From: Erythrobacter ani
Lineage (GTDB): Bacteria; Pseudomonadota; Alphaproteobacteria; Sphingomonadales; Sphingomonadaceae
NCBI RefSeq assembly: GCF_019204025.1
Contig: NZ_JAGSPB010000002.1
Span: forward strand, 682,001 to 746,000
DNA: 64,000 bases
Reading direction: 5' to 3'
A program made the translations under genes and the position numbers. This document shows positions 26,420-35,526 of the stretch, in pieces; positions within the stretch are counted from its first letter, which is position 1; every line of letters begins with the position of its first letter. The notes under the pieces are model-generated. The model searched no databases and was not told where the DNA came from. It saw only the letters and a list, made by a program, of their open reading frames with translations.

Positions 26420-27241
26420 TCATCTTAGCATGCGGGCAAGCGCGATGTACTCACCCACACTCACCGTTTCCGCGCGCCGAGTTTCGTCGATGCCGACTCT
26501 GGCCAGCGCGTCGAGTGCGCCCGGAACGCCTTTAAGGCTTTGACGAAGCATCTTGCGGCGTTGTCCGAATGCAGCCTCGGTCAGGCGTTCGAGCGTGCGT
26601 GCCGATACCCCCTCCGGCGCCTCGCCCGGGGTCACATGGACGATTGCGCTCATCACCTTGGGCGGCGGCGTGAAGGCGCTGCGATGCACCTTCATCGCCA
26701 TGCTTGCCTCGGCGCGCCAATTGGCAAGCACGGCAAGGCGGCCATATGCATTGGTGCCCGGTTTCGCTGCAATGCGTTCTGCCACTTCACGCTGGAACAT
26801 GAGCGTCAGCGAGGTCCATTGCGGCGGCCAGTTTTCGCCGGAAAGCCATTTGACGAAAAGCGCCGTGCCGACATTGTAGGGGAGGTTGGATAGGACGGCG
26901 AACGGTTCCCCGCGCATGATCTCGCCATGATCGAGTTTCATCGCGTCGCCTTGGATCGCGGTAAGCTGGCCGGGAAAGGCCTCGGACAGCTCGGCCAAGG
27001 CTGGCAGACAGCGTCGGTCCATTTCGATGGCGGTGACGCGCGCGCCTGCTCTAAGAAGCGCACGGGTCAGCCCGCCAGGGCCTGGGCCGATTTCGAGCAC
27101 GGCCTTCCCATCGAGCTTTCCGGGTATCGCAGCGATGCGGCCAAGTAGCTGTTCGTCCAGCAGGAAGTTTTGCCCGAGCGCCTTCGACGCGGACAGTCCG
27201 TGGCGCGCGATAGTTTCGCGGATCGGGGGCAGGTCCGCCAT
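26420..27241 (-). CDS. rsmA: 16S rRNA dimethyladenosine transferase RsmA (KsgA)
   Basis: The 273-residue protein dimethylates two adjacent adenosines in helix 45 of 16S rRNA during 30S maturation. The motifs LGQNFLLD, VLEIGPGPGGLTRALL (SAM-binding) and NLPYNVGTAL (catalytic NLPY) are present. The start at 27241 is chosen because it forms a TGATG overlap with the pdxA stop and gives the standard N-terminus; upstream in-frame sequence belongs to pdxA. It is the last gene of the lptD-surA-pdxA-rsmA operon, an order shared with E. coli. Confidence 0.96.
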   Translation of the reverse strand: MADLPPIRETIARHGLSASKALGQNFLLDEQLLGRIAAIPGKLDGKAVLEIGPGPGGLTRALLRAGARVTAIEMDRRCLPALAELSEAFPGQLTAIQGDAMKLDHGEIMRGEPFAVLSNLPYNVGTALFVKWLSGENWPPQWTSLTLMFQREVAERIAAKPGTNAYGRLAVLANWRAEASMAMKVHRSAFTPPPKVMSAIVHVTPGEAPEGVSARTLERLTEAAFGQRRKMLRQSLKGVPGALDALARVGIDETRRAETVSVGEYIALARMLR

Positions 27242-28254
27242 CACCCAGCGCGCGCTGCCGCGCAATTGGCCGCCATTCTGATCGCTGCGCACATCGCGCT
27301 CGGATCGGCTTTCCCCTGGCCAGCGATATCGAATGCGGTGCCGTGATCGGGTGACGTGCGGATGATCGGCAGGCCGAGCGTCACGTTGACTCCTTCGTCG
27401 AATTCGAGCGCCTTCAAGGGGATAAGTGCCTGATCGTGATACATGCACAAAGCCGCATCGTAGCTGCCTCGCATCATTGGCGTGAACAGCGCGTCGCCGG
27501 GAATGGGCCCGATGACGTCGAAACCCTCGGCTGCCAATTCGGCTATTGCAGGTTCGATCACGCGCTGTTCCTCGCCACCGAATTGCCCACCTTCGCCCGA
27601 ATGGGGGTTCAGCCCGGCGACAGCCAGACGCGGCCGCTCCAGACCGAAATCACGCTGCAATCCCTTGGCGACGATGCGGGCCTTGTGCGTGATGAGATCG
27701 GCGGTGAGCAGTGCCGGGACCTCGGAAAGCGCGACATGGACGGTGAGGGGTACAGTCCTCAGGGAAGGACCGGCGAGCATCATCACGGCATCGCGCGGCT
27801 GCATTTCGCATGCGCTGGCGAGAAATTCCGTCTGGCCGGGAAAATCGAATCCGACCTGCATGAGCTGCGCCTTGGCGACCGGGGCTGTGACCAGCGCAGC
27901 CGCCTCGCTGCGGAGCGTGAACTCGGTTGCCCATTTCAGCGAAGAGAAGGCCAGCTGTGCGCCATCCGTAGTCGGCGCACCTGGGGCGTACCGTGTGTCG
28001 AGGCCTGCCATGACCGGTAATCCCGCGGCAAAAGCCATGGGCGCCTCATCGGGCTGAGCGATCGGTATTATCGGGCAGTCAATGCCGCTCCTTGCGGCCG
28101 CGGCGCGCAGGACTTCGAAGCCGCCGACGACGAAGAAAGGATGCGGATTCGCTGCTCCTGACTTCAGCCGGCCATAGCTTGCGCAAAGAATCTCAGGACC
28201 GATTCCCGCCGGATCGCCAAGCGATACGGCTAATGGGAACCGAGCACCGCTCAT
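27241..28254 (-). CDS. pdxA: 4-hydroxythreonine-4-phosphate dehydrogenase PdxA
   Basis: The 337-residue protein carries out an NAD-dependent oxidation in pyridoxal phosphate synthesis. SLGDPAGIGPEI at the N-terminus and the metal-binding histidine regions (LNPHSGEGG and MYHDQALIPLK) identify PdxA. It lies between surA and rsmA, overlapping rsmA by 1 nt and 10 bp from surA. Coupling of vitamin B6 synthesis to outer-membrane assembly genes is a conserved but unexplained arrangement. Confidence 0.96.
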   Translation of the reverse strand: MSGARFPLAVSLGDPAGIGPEILCASYGRLKSGAANPHPFFVVGGFEVLRAAAARSGIDCPIIPIAQPDEAPMAFAAGLPVMAGLDTRYAPGAPTTDGAQLAFSSLKWATEFTLRSEAAALVTAPVAKAQLMQVGFDFPGQTEFLASACEMQPRDAVMMLAGPSLRTVPLTVHVALSEVPALLTADLITHKARIVAKGLQRDFGLERPRLAVAGLNPHSGEGGQFGGEEQRVIEPAIAELAAEGFDVIGPIPGDALFTPMMRGSYDAALCMYHDQALIPLKALEFDEGVNVTLGLPIIRTSPDHGTAFDIAGQGKADPSAMCAAIRMAANCAAARAG

Positions 28255-28264
28255 CGAAGCTTGC

Positions 28265-29632
28265 TCAATTGTACTCGATATAGGCGTCGTTGCGCAGATC
28301 GCGCAGGTAACGCTGAGCGCGCTTGTTGATCCGATCCTGCTCGATCTGGCTCATCACCGCATCAAACGTAGGTGCGCCCACGTCTTCGGGATCGTCACGC
28401 CCGCACAGCATCAGAACACGGATGCCTTCCTGCGGACTGCCGAAAGGCGGGGTCGTTTGTCCGACCTGCAATTGCAGTATGATGTTGCGTAGCTGGTCGG
28501 GAAGCGACCCTGCCGTGATCTGGTCGTTTGCGACGACGCTTGCGCCCAGTTCCTCACGTGCCCGGTCCGCATCGGCGCAACCGCGCAGGCCCTGGACGAA
28601 TGTCGCGAACTGATTAACCCGCGCCTCGGCCTGTTCCTGCGTGACGTCGGGTTCGAACGTGATGGCGATTTGCCGCAAGCTGAGAACCGCGTCGTTCGGG
28701 TTTGCCATCAGAACCTGACGTTTGTTGATGACGTAAAGAATCGAAAAGCCGCCCGGAATCTCGATCGGCCCGTTGAGCTGACCGGGTTGCATTTCGCGTG
28801 CGGCGGCGGCGAGCGCTGTGGGAAGCTGGCCAAGCCGGATCCAGCCTAGGTCACCGCCGACGACAGCGGTCGTCGCTTCGGAGAACTGCCGTGCATACGC
28901 GACAAAGCTGCCGCCCTGCTGAAGCTGTTCCATGATCCGTTGGGCGTTTTGCAGCACCTCCGCGCGATTTTCCTGCGTCGCAGACAGATAGATTTCGCCG
29001 AGGCGGTACTCTTCCGTTCCGCGCGACTCTTCGAGCCGCTGCAACACGTCGTTCACTTCTTCGGCGGAAACGTTGACGAATGGTGTGATATTGCGCCGCA
29101 GGAGGTTCTCCCATGCAAGCTCACCTTCAATCTGGCGCTTGAGGGCGTCGGGGGAAGAACCGATCGATTCAAGGTATTCGGTCATCCGTTCAGGATTGCG
29201 GCCGAAATTCTGCGTCGCCAATTGGTTGAAAGTCTGTTCGATCTGAGCGCGATCCGCTGGAAGCTCCAGCGCCTGTGCGGCCTGTATCTTAAGCGTTTCG
29301 TCGATCAGGTTGCGCAGCACCTGCACGCGCAGCCGCTCAAGCTCCTCTGAAGAAAGCTCGTTTTCCGAAGCAGCCGTGACGAGCGCCACGCGCTGATCGA
29401 TGTCAGTTCCGGTGATGACGTACCCGTTCACCACAGCCGTCGCTGAACGTTCGCCGGCGCTGTTACGGTCGAAGATCGAAAAGTCGTCCGGGATACCGAA
29501 TGGGTTGTTGGTGGTTGGCTGGGCTTGCGCGGTGCCGGACTGGTTCTGTGCGGTGACGGGCACCGTGGGCAGCGCCATTGCAACCAGCCCTGCAGCCATC
29601 AGACCAAAAGAATTCTTCGATAAAACCTTCAT
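28265..29632 (-). CDS. surA: Periplasmic chaperone/peptidyl-prolyl isomerase SurA
   Basis: The 455-residue protein assists outer-membrane protein folding. A signal peptide is cleaved near VTAQ (about 29), an N-terminal SurA chaperone domain follows (VVNGYVITGTDIDQRVAL to about 165), and a parvulin-type PPIase domain lies at about 190-290 (GDLGWIRLGQLP and GPIEIPGGFSILYV). A second, degenerate parvulin-like region follows. The ATG at 29632 is used; a GTG two codons upstream (29638) is equally possible. It sits directly after lptD, whose product is a known SurA client. Confidence 0.92.
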   Translation of the reverse strand: MKVLSKNSFGLMAAGLVAMALPTVPVTAQNQSGTAQAQPTTNNPFGIPDDFSIFDRNSAGERSATAVVNGYVITGTDIDQRVALVTAASENELSSEELERLRVQVLRNLIDETLKIQAAQALELPADRAQIEQTFNQLATQNFGRNPERMTEYLESIGSSPDALKRQIEGELAWENLLRRNITPFVNVSAEEVNDVLQRLEESRGTEEYRLGEIYLSATQENRAEVLQNAQRIMEQLQQGGSFVAYARQFSEATTAVVGGDLGWIRLGQLPTALAAAAREMQPGQLNGPIEIPGGFSILYVINKRQVLMANPNDAVLSLRQIAITFEPDVTQEQAEARVNQFATFVQGLRGCADADRAREELGASVVANDQITAGSLPDQLRNIILQLQVGQTTPPFGSPQEGIRVLMLCGRDDPEDVGAPTFDAVMSQIEQDRINKRAQRYLRDLRNDAYIEYN

Positions 29633-29847
29633 CGTCACGTAATCAATCCCGATTCATTCAAGCGCGCTTGAGAGCGCAAATTATGGTCATGTATCCAAGT
29701 CGGCGCGGCCCCATTCGCGCGTCTGGCTTGGCGATTGCACCCGGCGGCTTAACGAGGGCTGAGTGCGTCGCCTTGTTCGGCCACGGGCCTTTAGCTACTT
29801 TTTTGCCTGCTGCCAATTCGCGAGGTTCCGATCGCGTTCTCGAGACG

Positions 29848-32136
29848 CTATCGAAAGCCGAGATTTCGCAAGGCGAAGAACAGCTGGAAGGTATTTCCCC
29901 TGGCAGCGTCACCAGCCGTTATGAAGTCCCTGCGCCAAGTCACTCCGAACTCGATACAATCGTCGTTATAGGCCACACCGAGCCGTGTCCTGATCGGCTC
30001 GAACCCATCGGGTGCGAAAGTCGGGTCTTCGTCAGCGCCAGTGAGGTTAAACACGCCCGATCCGAAGGCCGACCAGTGCGGGCCGAAGGCAACGCGGGCC
30101 GCTGCGCGAAATTCTTCACGGTCGGCGAGATCTTCCACCGTTTTGATGTCGCGATCCAGTCTCAGATAGCCGACTTCGAGATAGGTGCGCTGCGACCCGA
30201 CCGTTGCATCGATTTCATTGCGCCGGATCGCAAAGTTATCCTTGTCGATGCGGTAGCGGTGAGTGAACTGGATGTAGTCGCGCCAGCGGACCTCGGTGCG
30301 GCCGACGAAATCGGAAAAACGCTCCGACAGACCGGTGCCGTCGGGGAAAATCGTGCCCTCTTCATCGAAGCGGTAGGATTGCCCGACGTTCGTCTTGATC
30401 CGCCAGTCTGGCTTTGTCAGCGACCAGTCCACGCCCCAGGTGACGCGGACACCGTCCTCGACGCGGTCGTATCCTGGGAAACGATTGAGCGCGAAGAGGT
30501 TCGAATCTTCGAGATCGATTGCGCGCGCATCCTCGTTCGGGACGGCGAGGTTGCGAATATCTGGGCTCGCGACGAGCTGGACGCGCGGCGTCAGGACCTG
30601 TGTGCCGCCGAAGGCTTCACCGACGAAGGGCCATTCCACGTCTACTGCAGCAGTTGCAACACCGCGCGCGGTGAAGCCGTCGGTGCCGCGATAAATCTCC
30701 GTCAACGTCGAAAGCGAATCGTTGGTGTGGTAGACGTCGCCGCGCAGCAACCCGGTCAGCGTGACGATCTGCCCCATGCCGGTCACCCGCCGCATGTCCC
30801 ATTTGGCGCCTGCAAATGCTCGCTGGGTATCCTGGCCGTCGTCACGGATCAGGTTGAGAGTGTTGACCTGCAGCTCAACGTCTCCCCCCATGATCGGATC
30901 TTTGAGGATCTGACGATAGTCAAACGCCGGAATCGCAACAGGGATCTGACCCTGATCGGCGGTGATGCGGAGCGTTTGTGTCGCCCATCCGGCGAGCGAC
31001 AGGTACGAGCGATCGTCGATCCTTTCGAGATTAACGGTCGAGCGCAGCCGGTCATCGCGGCTGAGGTCATAGCGGCGCAGGAATGTCCGGTCACTCGCCA
31101 CCCGAACCGACCCGGTGACGCTCCATTCAGGAGTGAACTGGAACTTACCATTCGCAAACAGATATCCGCGCGGATCGCTCTCGGTCGTAGGGACACCAGT
31201 AAAATCGGCCACGCGGCTGGAAACCGTGGCAAAGCCGGTTATCTGGAATGCACCTTTGTCAGTCAGCTGACGCCACTGCGCGTTGATCATCGGCGCAACC
31301 TCTGAGAACACATAGGCACCCAGCGTCACGTCCTTGTTATCCGCAAGCCGGTAGTAATACTGGCCCGATAGCTCGAGCCCGTTCACCTCGGAAATACGGA
31401 CATTCGGTGCGAGAAAGCCGGAAACGGCGCTTCCGTCGGTACGGATCGACATTCCCGGAAGCGGCAGGATGCGGGCACCAAACAGTTCCAGCATTGCGCC
31501 TTTGAATCGCACCTGGCTGTCCTCTGGATTATAGGTCACTCGATCGGCGGTGATGCGCCAGCTCGGATTTTTTGCGCACCCATCTTCGGTGGTGACGGCG
31601 CAGGCCGTATAGGCCGCATCGGTCAATACGACGGTCCCGTCTTCCCCGCGCGCGCCAGACCTCGCTGCCAGCCTGCCTCCGGCGCGCAATGCCAGCAGGA
31701 GATCGCTCATTGCGCCGGTTTCGAACTGGTCGTTCAGTTCTAAGGAGTCGGTGTATAGCTGATTTCCACCATCATCGACGAAACGGATGTTGCCGGTTGC
31801 CAGGATGGAGCCGGAGCCGCGGTCCCAGACGACCTGATCCGCTCGCACCGAGTTGTCGGCACTGCGCAAGATAACATTGCCTCTCGCAGTTACCGTGTCA
31901 GCTTCGTTGTCGTAAGACAGCTGATCCGCTTCGAAATCGATCGCATCGCCGAGCTGCGGCACATCCAGCTCGGTGGATTCGTCATCGCTTTGGTCAGGCG
32001 AAACGGCAGACGGCGAGAGTGCATCGGTTTCGTCCTGTGCGGCCACAGGGCTGGCCAGAGCCAGCGCAGGCACGCAAAGCGCAACAAGCCCGAGCGGGCT
32101 TGTCTTGCAACGCAATAATGTGCCGTTTGCGACCAA
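29848..32136 (-). CDS. lptD: LPS-assembly protein LptD
   Basis: The 762-residue outer-membrane protein inserts lipopolysaccharide into the outer leaflet together with LptE. A signal peptide ends near VAAQ (about 34). A periplasmic OstA/LptA-like domain runs from about residue 65 (AIDFEADQLSYDNEADTVTA to SVRADQVVWDRGSG), and a large C-terminal barrel follows, closing FFALRNLGFR. Single cysteines in ACAVTTEDGC and the near-terminal DDCIEFGV may form the disulfides that LptD needs. It heads the lptD-surA-pdxA-rsmA operon and is divergent from pepA. Confidence 0.95.
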   Translation of the reverse strand: MVANGTLLRCKTSPLGLVALCVPALALASPVAAQDETDALSPSAVSPDQSDDESTELDVPQLGDAIDFEADQLSYDNEADTVTARGNVILRSADNSVRADQVVWDRGSGSILATGNIRFVDDGGNQLYTDSLELNDQFETGAMSDLLLALRAGGRLAARSGARGEDGTVVLTDAAYTACAVTTEDGCAKNPSWRITADRVTYNPEDSQVRFKGAMLELFGARILPLPGMSIRTDGSAVSGFLAPNVRISEVNGLELSGQYYYRLADNKDVTLGAYVFSEVAPMINAQWRQLTDKGAFQITGFATVSSRVADFTGVPTTESDPRGYLFANGKFQFTPEWSVTGSVRVASDRTFLRRYDLSRDDRLRSTVNLERIDDRSYLSLAGWATQTLRITADQGQIPVAIPAFDYRQILKDPIMGGDVELQVNTLNLIRDDGQDTQRAFAGAKWDMRRVTGMGQIVTLTGLLRGDVYHTNDSLSTLTEIYRGTDGFTARGVATAAVDVEWPFVGEAFGGTQVLTPRVQLVASPDIRNLAVPNEDARAIDLEDSNLFALNRFPGYDRVEDGVRVTWGVDWSLTKPDWRIKTNVGQSYRFDEEGTIFPDGTGLSERFSDFVGRTEVRWRDYIQFTHRYRIDKDNFAIRRNEIDATVGSQRTYLEVGYLRLDRDIKTVEDLADREEFRAAARVAFGPHWSAFGSGVFNLTGADEDPTFAPDGFEPIRTRLGVAYNDDCIEFGVTWRRDFITAGDAARGNTFQLFFALRNLGFR

Positions 32137-32303
32137 CCCGCCGACCTCTCAACCTCGCGACATGCCTTGCCTATTGCACCGCTCGCGCTTAATCGCAATC
32201 GCCATTGAGGGCCTGGTCCCCCGGTGCCGATCGGCTGCCTTGTGCGTTCGATATGACACCACCGAAACGACCGACCTGCTACTGCCAGCTCCCGGGAGAA
32301 CCC

Positions 32304-33761
32304 ATGCAAATCCATTTCGACGACACCGCGCCCTCCAACGTTCGGCTCTCCGCCCGCATCGTGAACCAGGGCGACAGCCTTTCCGATATGGACGCAGCAT
32401 TTGCCGATGGTGCAAAGGCCGCTCGGTTCAAGGGCCGCACAGGCCAGGTGTTCGAAGGGTTCGCAATGGCTGGCGGAACACTAACCCGCATCGCTGTTGC
32501 CGGAGCGGGGGAAAGCGATGCCGACGATCGACGCCTCAATGTCGAGAAGGCTGGCGCCGCGCTGACCGCAAAGTTCCTTCGTTCGGGCGAGACCGACATG
32601 GTGCTGGATCTCAGCCATGCCGATCTGTCCGGAGAGGAAGCTGCCGCGGTGCTGCTCGGCGTGCGCCTGCGCGGTTGGACCCACGACCAGTACCGCACCA
32701 AACTCGCCAAGGAAAAGCAGGCCACTCTTGAGAGAGTCCACGTGATTGGCGCGCCTTCGGGAACCGAAGCGGCCTGGCAGGAATCCATGGCGATCGCCAA
32801 GGGCGTGGAATTCACGCGCAAGCTCATCACCGAACCCGCCAACATTCTCTACCCGGAAAGCTTCGTCGAGCTCTGCAAGGACGCATTTGCCGGAAGCGGT
32901 GCGGAGATCACAGTGCTGGGCGATGAAGAAATGGAAGAGCTCGGCATGGGAGCCCTGCTCGGTGTCGGGCTCGGCTCGGACCGTCCCTCACGCCTGCTCG
33001 CGATCCGCTGGAATGGCGGAAAGAAAGGCGATAAGCCAACTGTGTTTGTAGGCAAGGGAGTGACCTTCGACACCGGCGGGATCTCGCTCAAACCTGGCCC
33101 CGGGATGGAAGACATGAAGTGGGACATGGGCGGCGCAGGCGCGGTTGCGGGCGGGATGCTGGCGCTCGTCACACGCAAGGCCAAGGCCAATGTCGTCGCC
33201 GTCATGGGCCTCGTCGAGAACATGCCGGACGGAAAGGCGATGCGCCCCGGCGACGTGATCACGACCATGAGTGGGCAGACGGTCGAAGTGCTCAACACAG
33301 ATGCCGAAGGAAGGCTGGTGCTGTGCGACGCGCTGCACTGGGCGCAGGAACAGTATGACCCGGCCCGGATCGTCGATCTCGCGACGCTGACTGGGGCGAT
33401 GATCATTGCACTCGGCCATGAGCATGGCGGTCTGTTTTCGAACGACGATACGCTTGCAGACGAATTGCTTGGCGCGGGCAAGGCGACGGGCGACAAACTC
33501 TGGCGCCTTCCGATCGGCCCTGCTTACGACAAGCTGATCGATTCACCCATTGCCGACATTAAGAATGTCGGACCGCGCCCCGCAGGCTCGATCACTGCGG
33601 CGCAGTTCCTTCACCGTTTCATCAAGAAGGGTACTCCCTGGGCGCACCTCGACGTTGCAGGAATGGTCTGGTCGGACAAGCCCGGGCACACATGGGACAA
33701 GGGTGCGACCGGTTACGGCGCACGCCTGATCGACCGCTTCGTGAAAGATGTCGCGGAATAA
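32304..33761 (+). CDS. pepA: Leucyl (cytosol) aminopeptidase PepA
   Basis: The 485-residue protein is an M17 dinuclear-metal aminopeptidase. The catalytic signature NTDAEGRL and the metal site GKGVTFDTGGISLKPG are intact, and the N-terminal macro-like domain is present. I chose the ATG at 32304, after GGGAGAACCC, because it gives a normal N-terminus; upstream in-frame sequence looks non-coding. It is followed by the DUF2256 peptide and holC, and pepA-holC adjacency is classical. Confidence 0.95.
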   Translation: MQIHFDDTAPSNVRLSARIVNQGDSLSDMDAAFADGAKAARFKGRTGQVFEGFAMAGGTLTRIAVAGAGESDADDRRLNVEKAGAALTAKFLRSGETDMVLDLSHADLSGEEAAAVLLGVRLRGWTHDQYRTKLAKEKQATLERVHVIGAPSGTEAAWQESMAIAKGVEFTRKLITEPANILYPESFVELCKDAFAGSGAEITVLGDEEMEELGMGALLGVGLGSDRPSRLLAIRWNGGKKGDKPTVFVGKGVTFDTGGISLKPGPGMEDMKWDMGGAGAVAGGMLALVTRKAKANVVAVMGLVENMPDGKAMRPGDVITTMSGQTVEVLNTDAEGRLVLCDALHWAQEQYDPARIVDLATLTGAMIIALGHEHGGLFSNDDTLADELLGAGKATGDKLWRLPIGPAYDKLIDSPIADIKNVGPRPAGSITAAQFLHRFIKKGTPWAHLDVAGMVWSDKPGHTWDKGATGYGARLIDRFVKDVAE

Positions 33762-33773
33762 GGAAGACGTCTC

Positions 33774-33926
33774 ATGACCAAGATGAGACGGAAATCCGAC
33801 CTTCCTTCGAAGATTTGCGAAACCTGCGGATTGCCGTTCACATGGCGCAAGAAATGGGAACGAGACTGGGACGCTGTGCGCTATTGCTCCGAACGGTGCA
33901 GGCGCAGTAAGCCTGCGTCCTCATGA
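33774..33926 (+). CDS. DUF2256 zinc-ribbon-like small protein
   Basis: The 50-residue protein matches the DUF2256 pattern: a CETC pair, [13 protein letters not shown], then YCSERCRR, giving four cysteines in two CxxC-type knuckles that likely bind zinc. It starts 12 bp after pepA and overlaps holC by ATGA, so it belongs to the pepA-holC unit. DUF2256 genes are often found near FeS-type photolyase/cryptochrome genes (general observation); one such gene is 28 kb away in this window. Function unknown. Confidence 0.88.
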   Translation: MTKMRRKSDLPSKICETCGLPFTWRKKWERDWDAVRYCSERCRRSKPASS

Positions 33927-34357
33927 AAGTTGATTTCTGGCAGCTCTCCCACGATCCCGCGGAGAAGGTTTGCGCTCTGATAGCGGAGCGCGTGCTCGGT
34001 TCTGGGGAGCGGCTACTCGTCGTCAGCAAGGATGCGGGACAGCGCGAAGCCATTTCGAAGTCCCTGTGGAAGGCATCTGCCACCAGCTTTCTTGCTAATG
34101 GTGAGGCGATGGCCGCGGGTGACGAACGCCAGCCGGTGCTGCTGTCCGAAACGACAGAAGCGTCTAACACGGCCAGCCACGTGATCTTCGCCGATGGCGA
34201 GTTTCGCGAAATCTCCGGCTTCACGCGTAGCTTCCTGCTGTTCAACGAGAAGACGCTGGAACAGGCGCGCGAGACGTGGCGTGCGCTCGATGACCAGGAT
34301 GATCTGGAGCGCTCCTATTTCCGACAGGAAAACGGCAAATGGGTCAAAGTCGCCTGA
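33923..34357 (+). CDS. holC: DNA polymerase III chi subunit
   Basis: The 144-residue protein matches HolC, which links the clamp loader to single-strand-binding protein. The N-terminus [22 protein letters not shown] and the [14 protein letters not shown] and [13 protein letters not shown] segments fit the family. It overlaps the DUF2256 gene by 4 nt and lies in the pepA unit, as in many proteobacteria. Length is normal. Confidence 0.92.
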   Translation: MKVDFWQLSHDPAEKVCALIAERVLGSGERLLVVSKDAGQREAISKSLWKASATSFLANGEAMAAGDERQPVLLSETTEASNTASHVIFADGEFREISGFTRSFLLFNEKTLEQARETWRALDDQDDLERSYFRQENGKWVKVA

Positions 34358-34415
34358 TCCCTTGAAGAATTGCCTGCAATAAGAGATGCTTCGCTCCTCA
34401 ACAGGGGAAACGACA

Positions 34416-34922
34416 ATGCACCGCATCACCACGATCGCCTGCGCGGCCGCGTTCTTGAGCGCTTGCGGATCGGAGAGCTCAGGCGAATTTACAATCGAGG
34501 ACGGCGGAGCCGGCGAATATTCGATCGACAGTTCTACCGGAGAAACCACCGCGACGATCGAGACAGCCGATGGAACGGCCACGCTGCGATCCGGTGCGGA
34601 CGTTCCCGTCGATCTACCGGATGGTTTCAGCCTCTACCCAGGCGCAACCGTGGTCACCAACACGGTCGTCAATCAGGGCGAGGGCACGCGCGTCGTATTG
34701 CTATCATTCGAAAGCGATGACAGCGCCGAAGATGTTGCCAGCTATTACAGAGCAGAGGCCGAAGGCGCCGGGATCGCGATAGAGGTCGATGCGACGATCA
34801 ATGGCGGAAGAATGCTTGCCGGCAAGGCGCAGGATGGCTCGGTCTTCGCATTGAACGCGACGACTGACGAGGGCAAAACGACCGGACAGCTCACAACGGG
34901 TCTTGGTGACCTGGGCCGGTAA
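34416..34922 (+). CDS. Putative lipoprotein
   Basis: The 168-residue protein has a lipoprotein signal with lipobox LSAC and a serine/glycine/glutamate-rich linker. A beta-rich region follows (VDLPDGFSLYPGATVVTN, VVLLSFESDD) and a C-terminal part with SAEDVASYYRAEAEGAGI. That pattern recalls small envelope proteins that read a hydrophobic gradient of a short repeat, but I do not recognise the family. The ATG at 34416 after CAGGGGAA gives the clean signal peptide. It stands alone between holC and ndk. Confidence 0.75.
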   Translation: MHRITTIACAAAFLSACGSESSGEFTIEDGGAGEYSIDSSTGETTATIETADGTATLRSGADVPVDLPDGFSLYPGATVVTNTVVNQGEGTRVVLLSFESDDSAEDVASYYRAEAEGAGIAIEVDATINGGRMLAGKAQDGSVFALNATTDEGKTTGQLTTGLGDLGR

Positions 34923-35044
34923 GGCGCTAGTAAAGCTTGAATTGCTGCGCATGCGAGGCTAAGCGCGCGCCGGAAATCAACCGGCCTGCCTACCGGGCCT
35001 CCCCCGGCGCAATTCATGCGCATATTTCTCAAGGAACCTGAACC

Positions 35045-35467
35045 ATGGCGGTTACCCGCACCTTTTCGATTATTAAGCCCGACGCCACCCGTCGCAATCT
35101 GACCGGCGTCGTCACCAAGATGCTGGAAGAAGCTGGCCTGCGCGTCGTGGCATCCAAGCGCATTCACATGAGCCGTGAGCAGGCCGAAGGGTTCTACGCG
35201 GTTCACAAGGAACGCCCATTCTTTGGTGAGCTTGTCGAATTCATGATGAGCGAACCAGTGGTCGTACAGGTGCTCGAAGGCGAAGACGCCGTGAAGCGCA
35301 ACCGCGACATCATGGGTGCGACTAACCCGGCGGAAGCCGAAGCGGGCACGATCCGCAAAGAGCACGCCTTGTCGATTGGCGAGAATACCGTTCACGGCTC
35401 CGACAGCGAAGAAAACGCGAAGATCGAAATCGACTTCTTCTTTAACAAAGAAGAAATCGTCGGATAA
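35045..35467 (+). CDS. ndk: Nucleoside diphosphate kinase
   Basis: The 140-residue protein equilibrates NTP pools through a phosphohistidine. The active-site histidine is His117 in NTVHGSDS, and the N-terminal [13 protein letters not shown] and [12 protein letters not shown] segments are canonical. It has an AAGGAACC ribosome site, is monocistronic and is closed by a strong terminator. Confidence 0.97.
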   Translation: MAVTRTFSIIKPDATRRNLTGVVTKMLEEAGLRVVASKRIHMSREQAEGFYAVHKERPFFGELVEFMMSEPVVVQVLEGEDAVKRNRDIMGATNPAEAEAGTIRKEHALSIGENTVHGSDSEENAKIEIDFFFNKEEIVG

Positions 35468-35491
35468 ACATTCGATTTTGTCCGAGTATGA

Positions 35492-35519
35492 AAGGGCCGT
35501 CCTCTGGGGCGGCCTTTTT
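35492..35519 (+). terminator. Terminator of ndk
   Basis: An 8-bp stem (GGCCGTCC with GGGCGGCC, one T-G pair) and TCTG loop are followed by five T residues. Confidence 0.88.
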
Positions 35520-35526
35520 CGTTTGA

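Noticed and set aside
29578-31305. Long + strand frame antisense to surA and lptD
   Set aside because: It lies opposite two complete, well-recognised genes and has no ribosome site or family motif.
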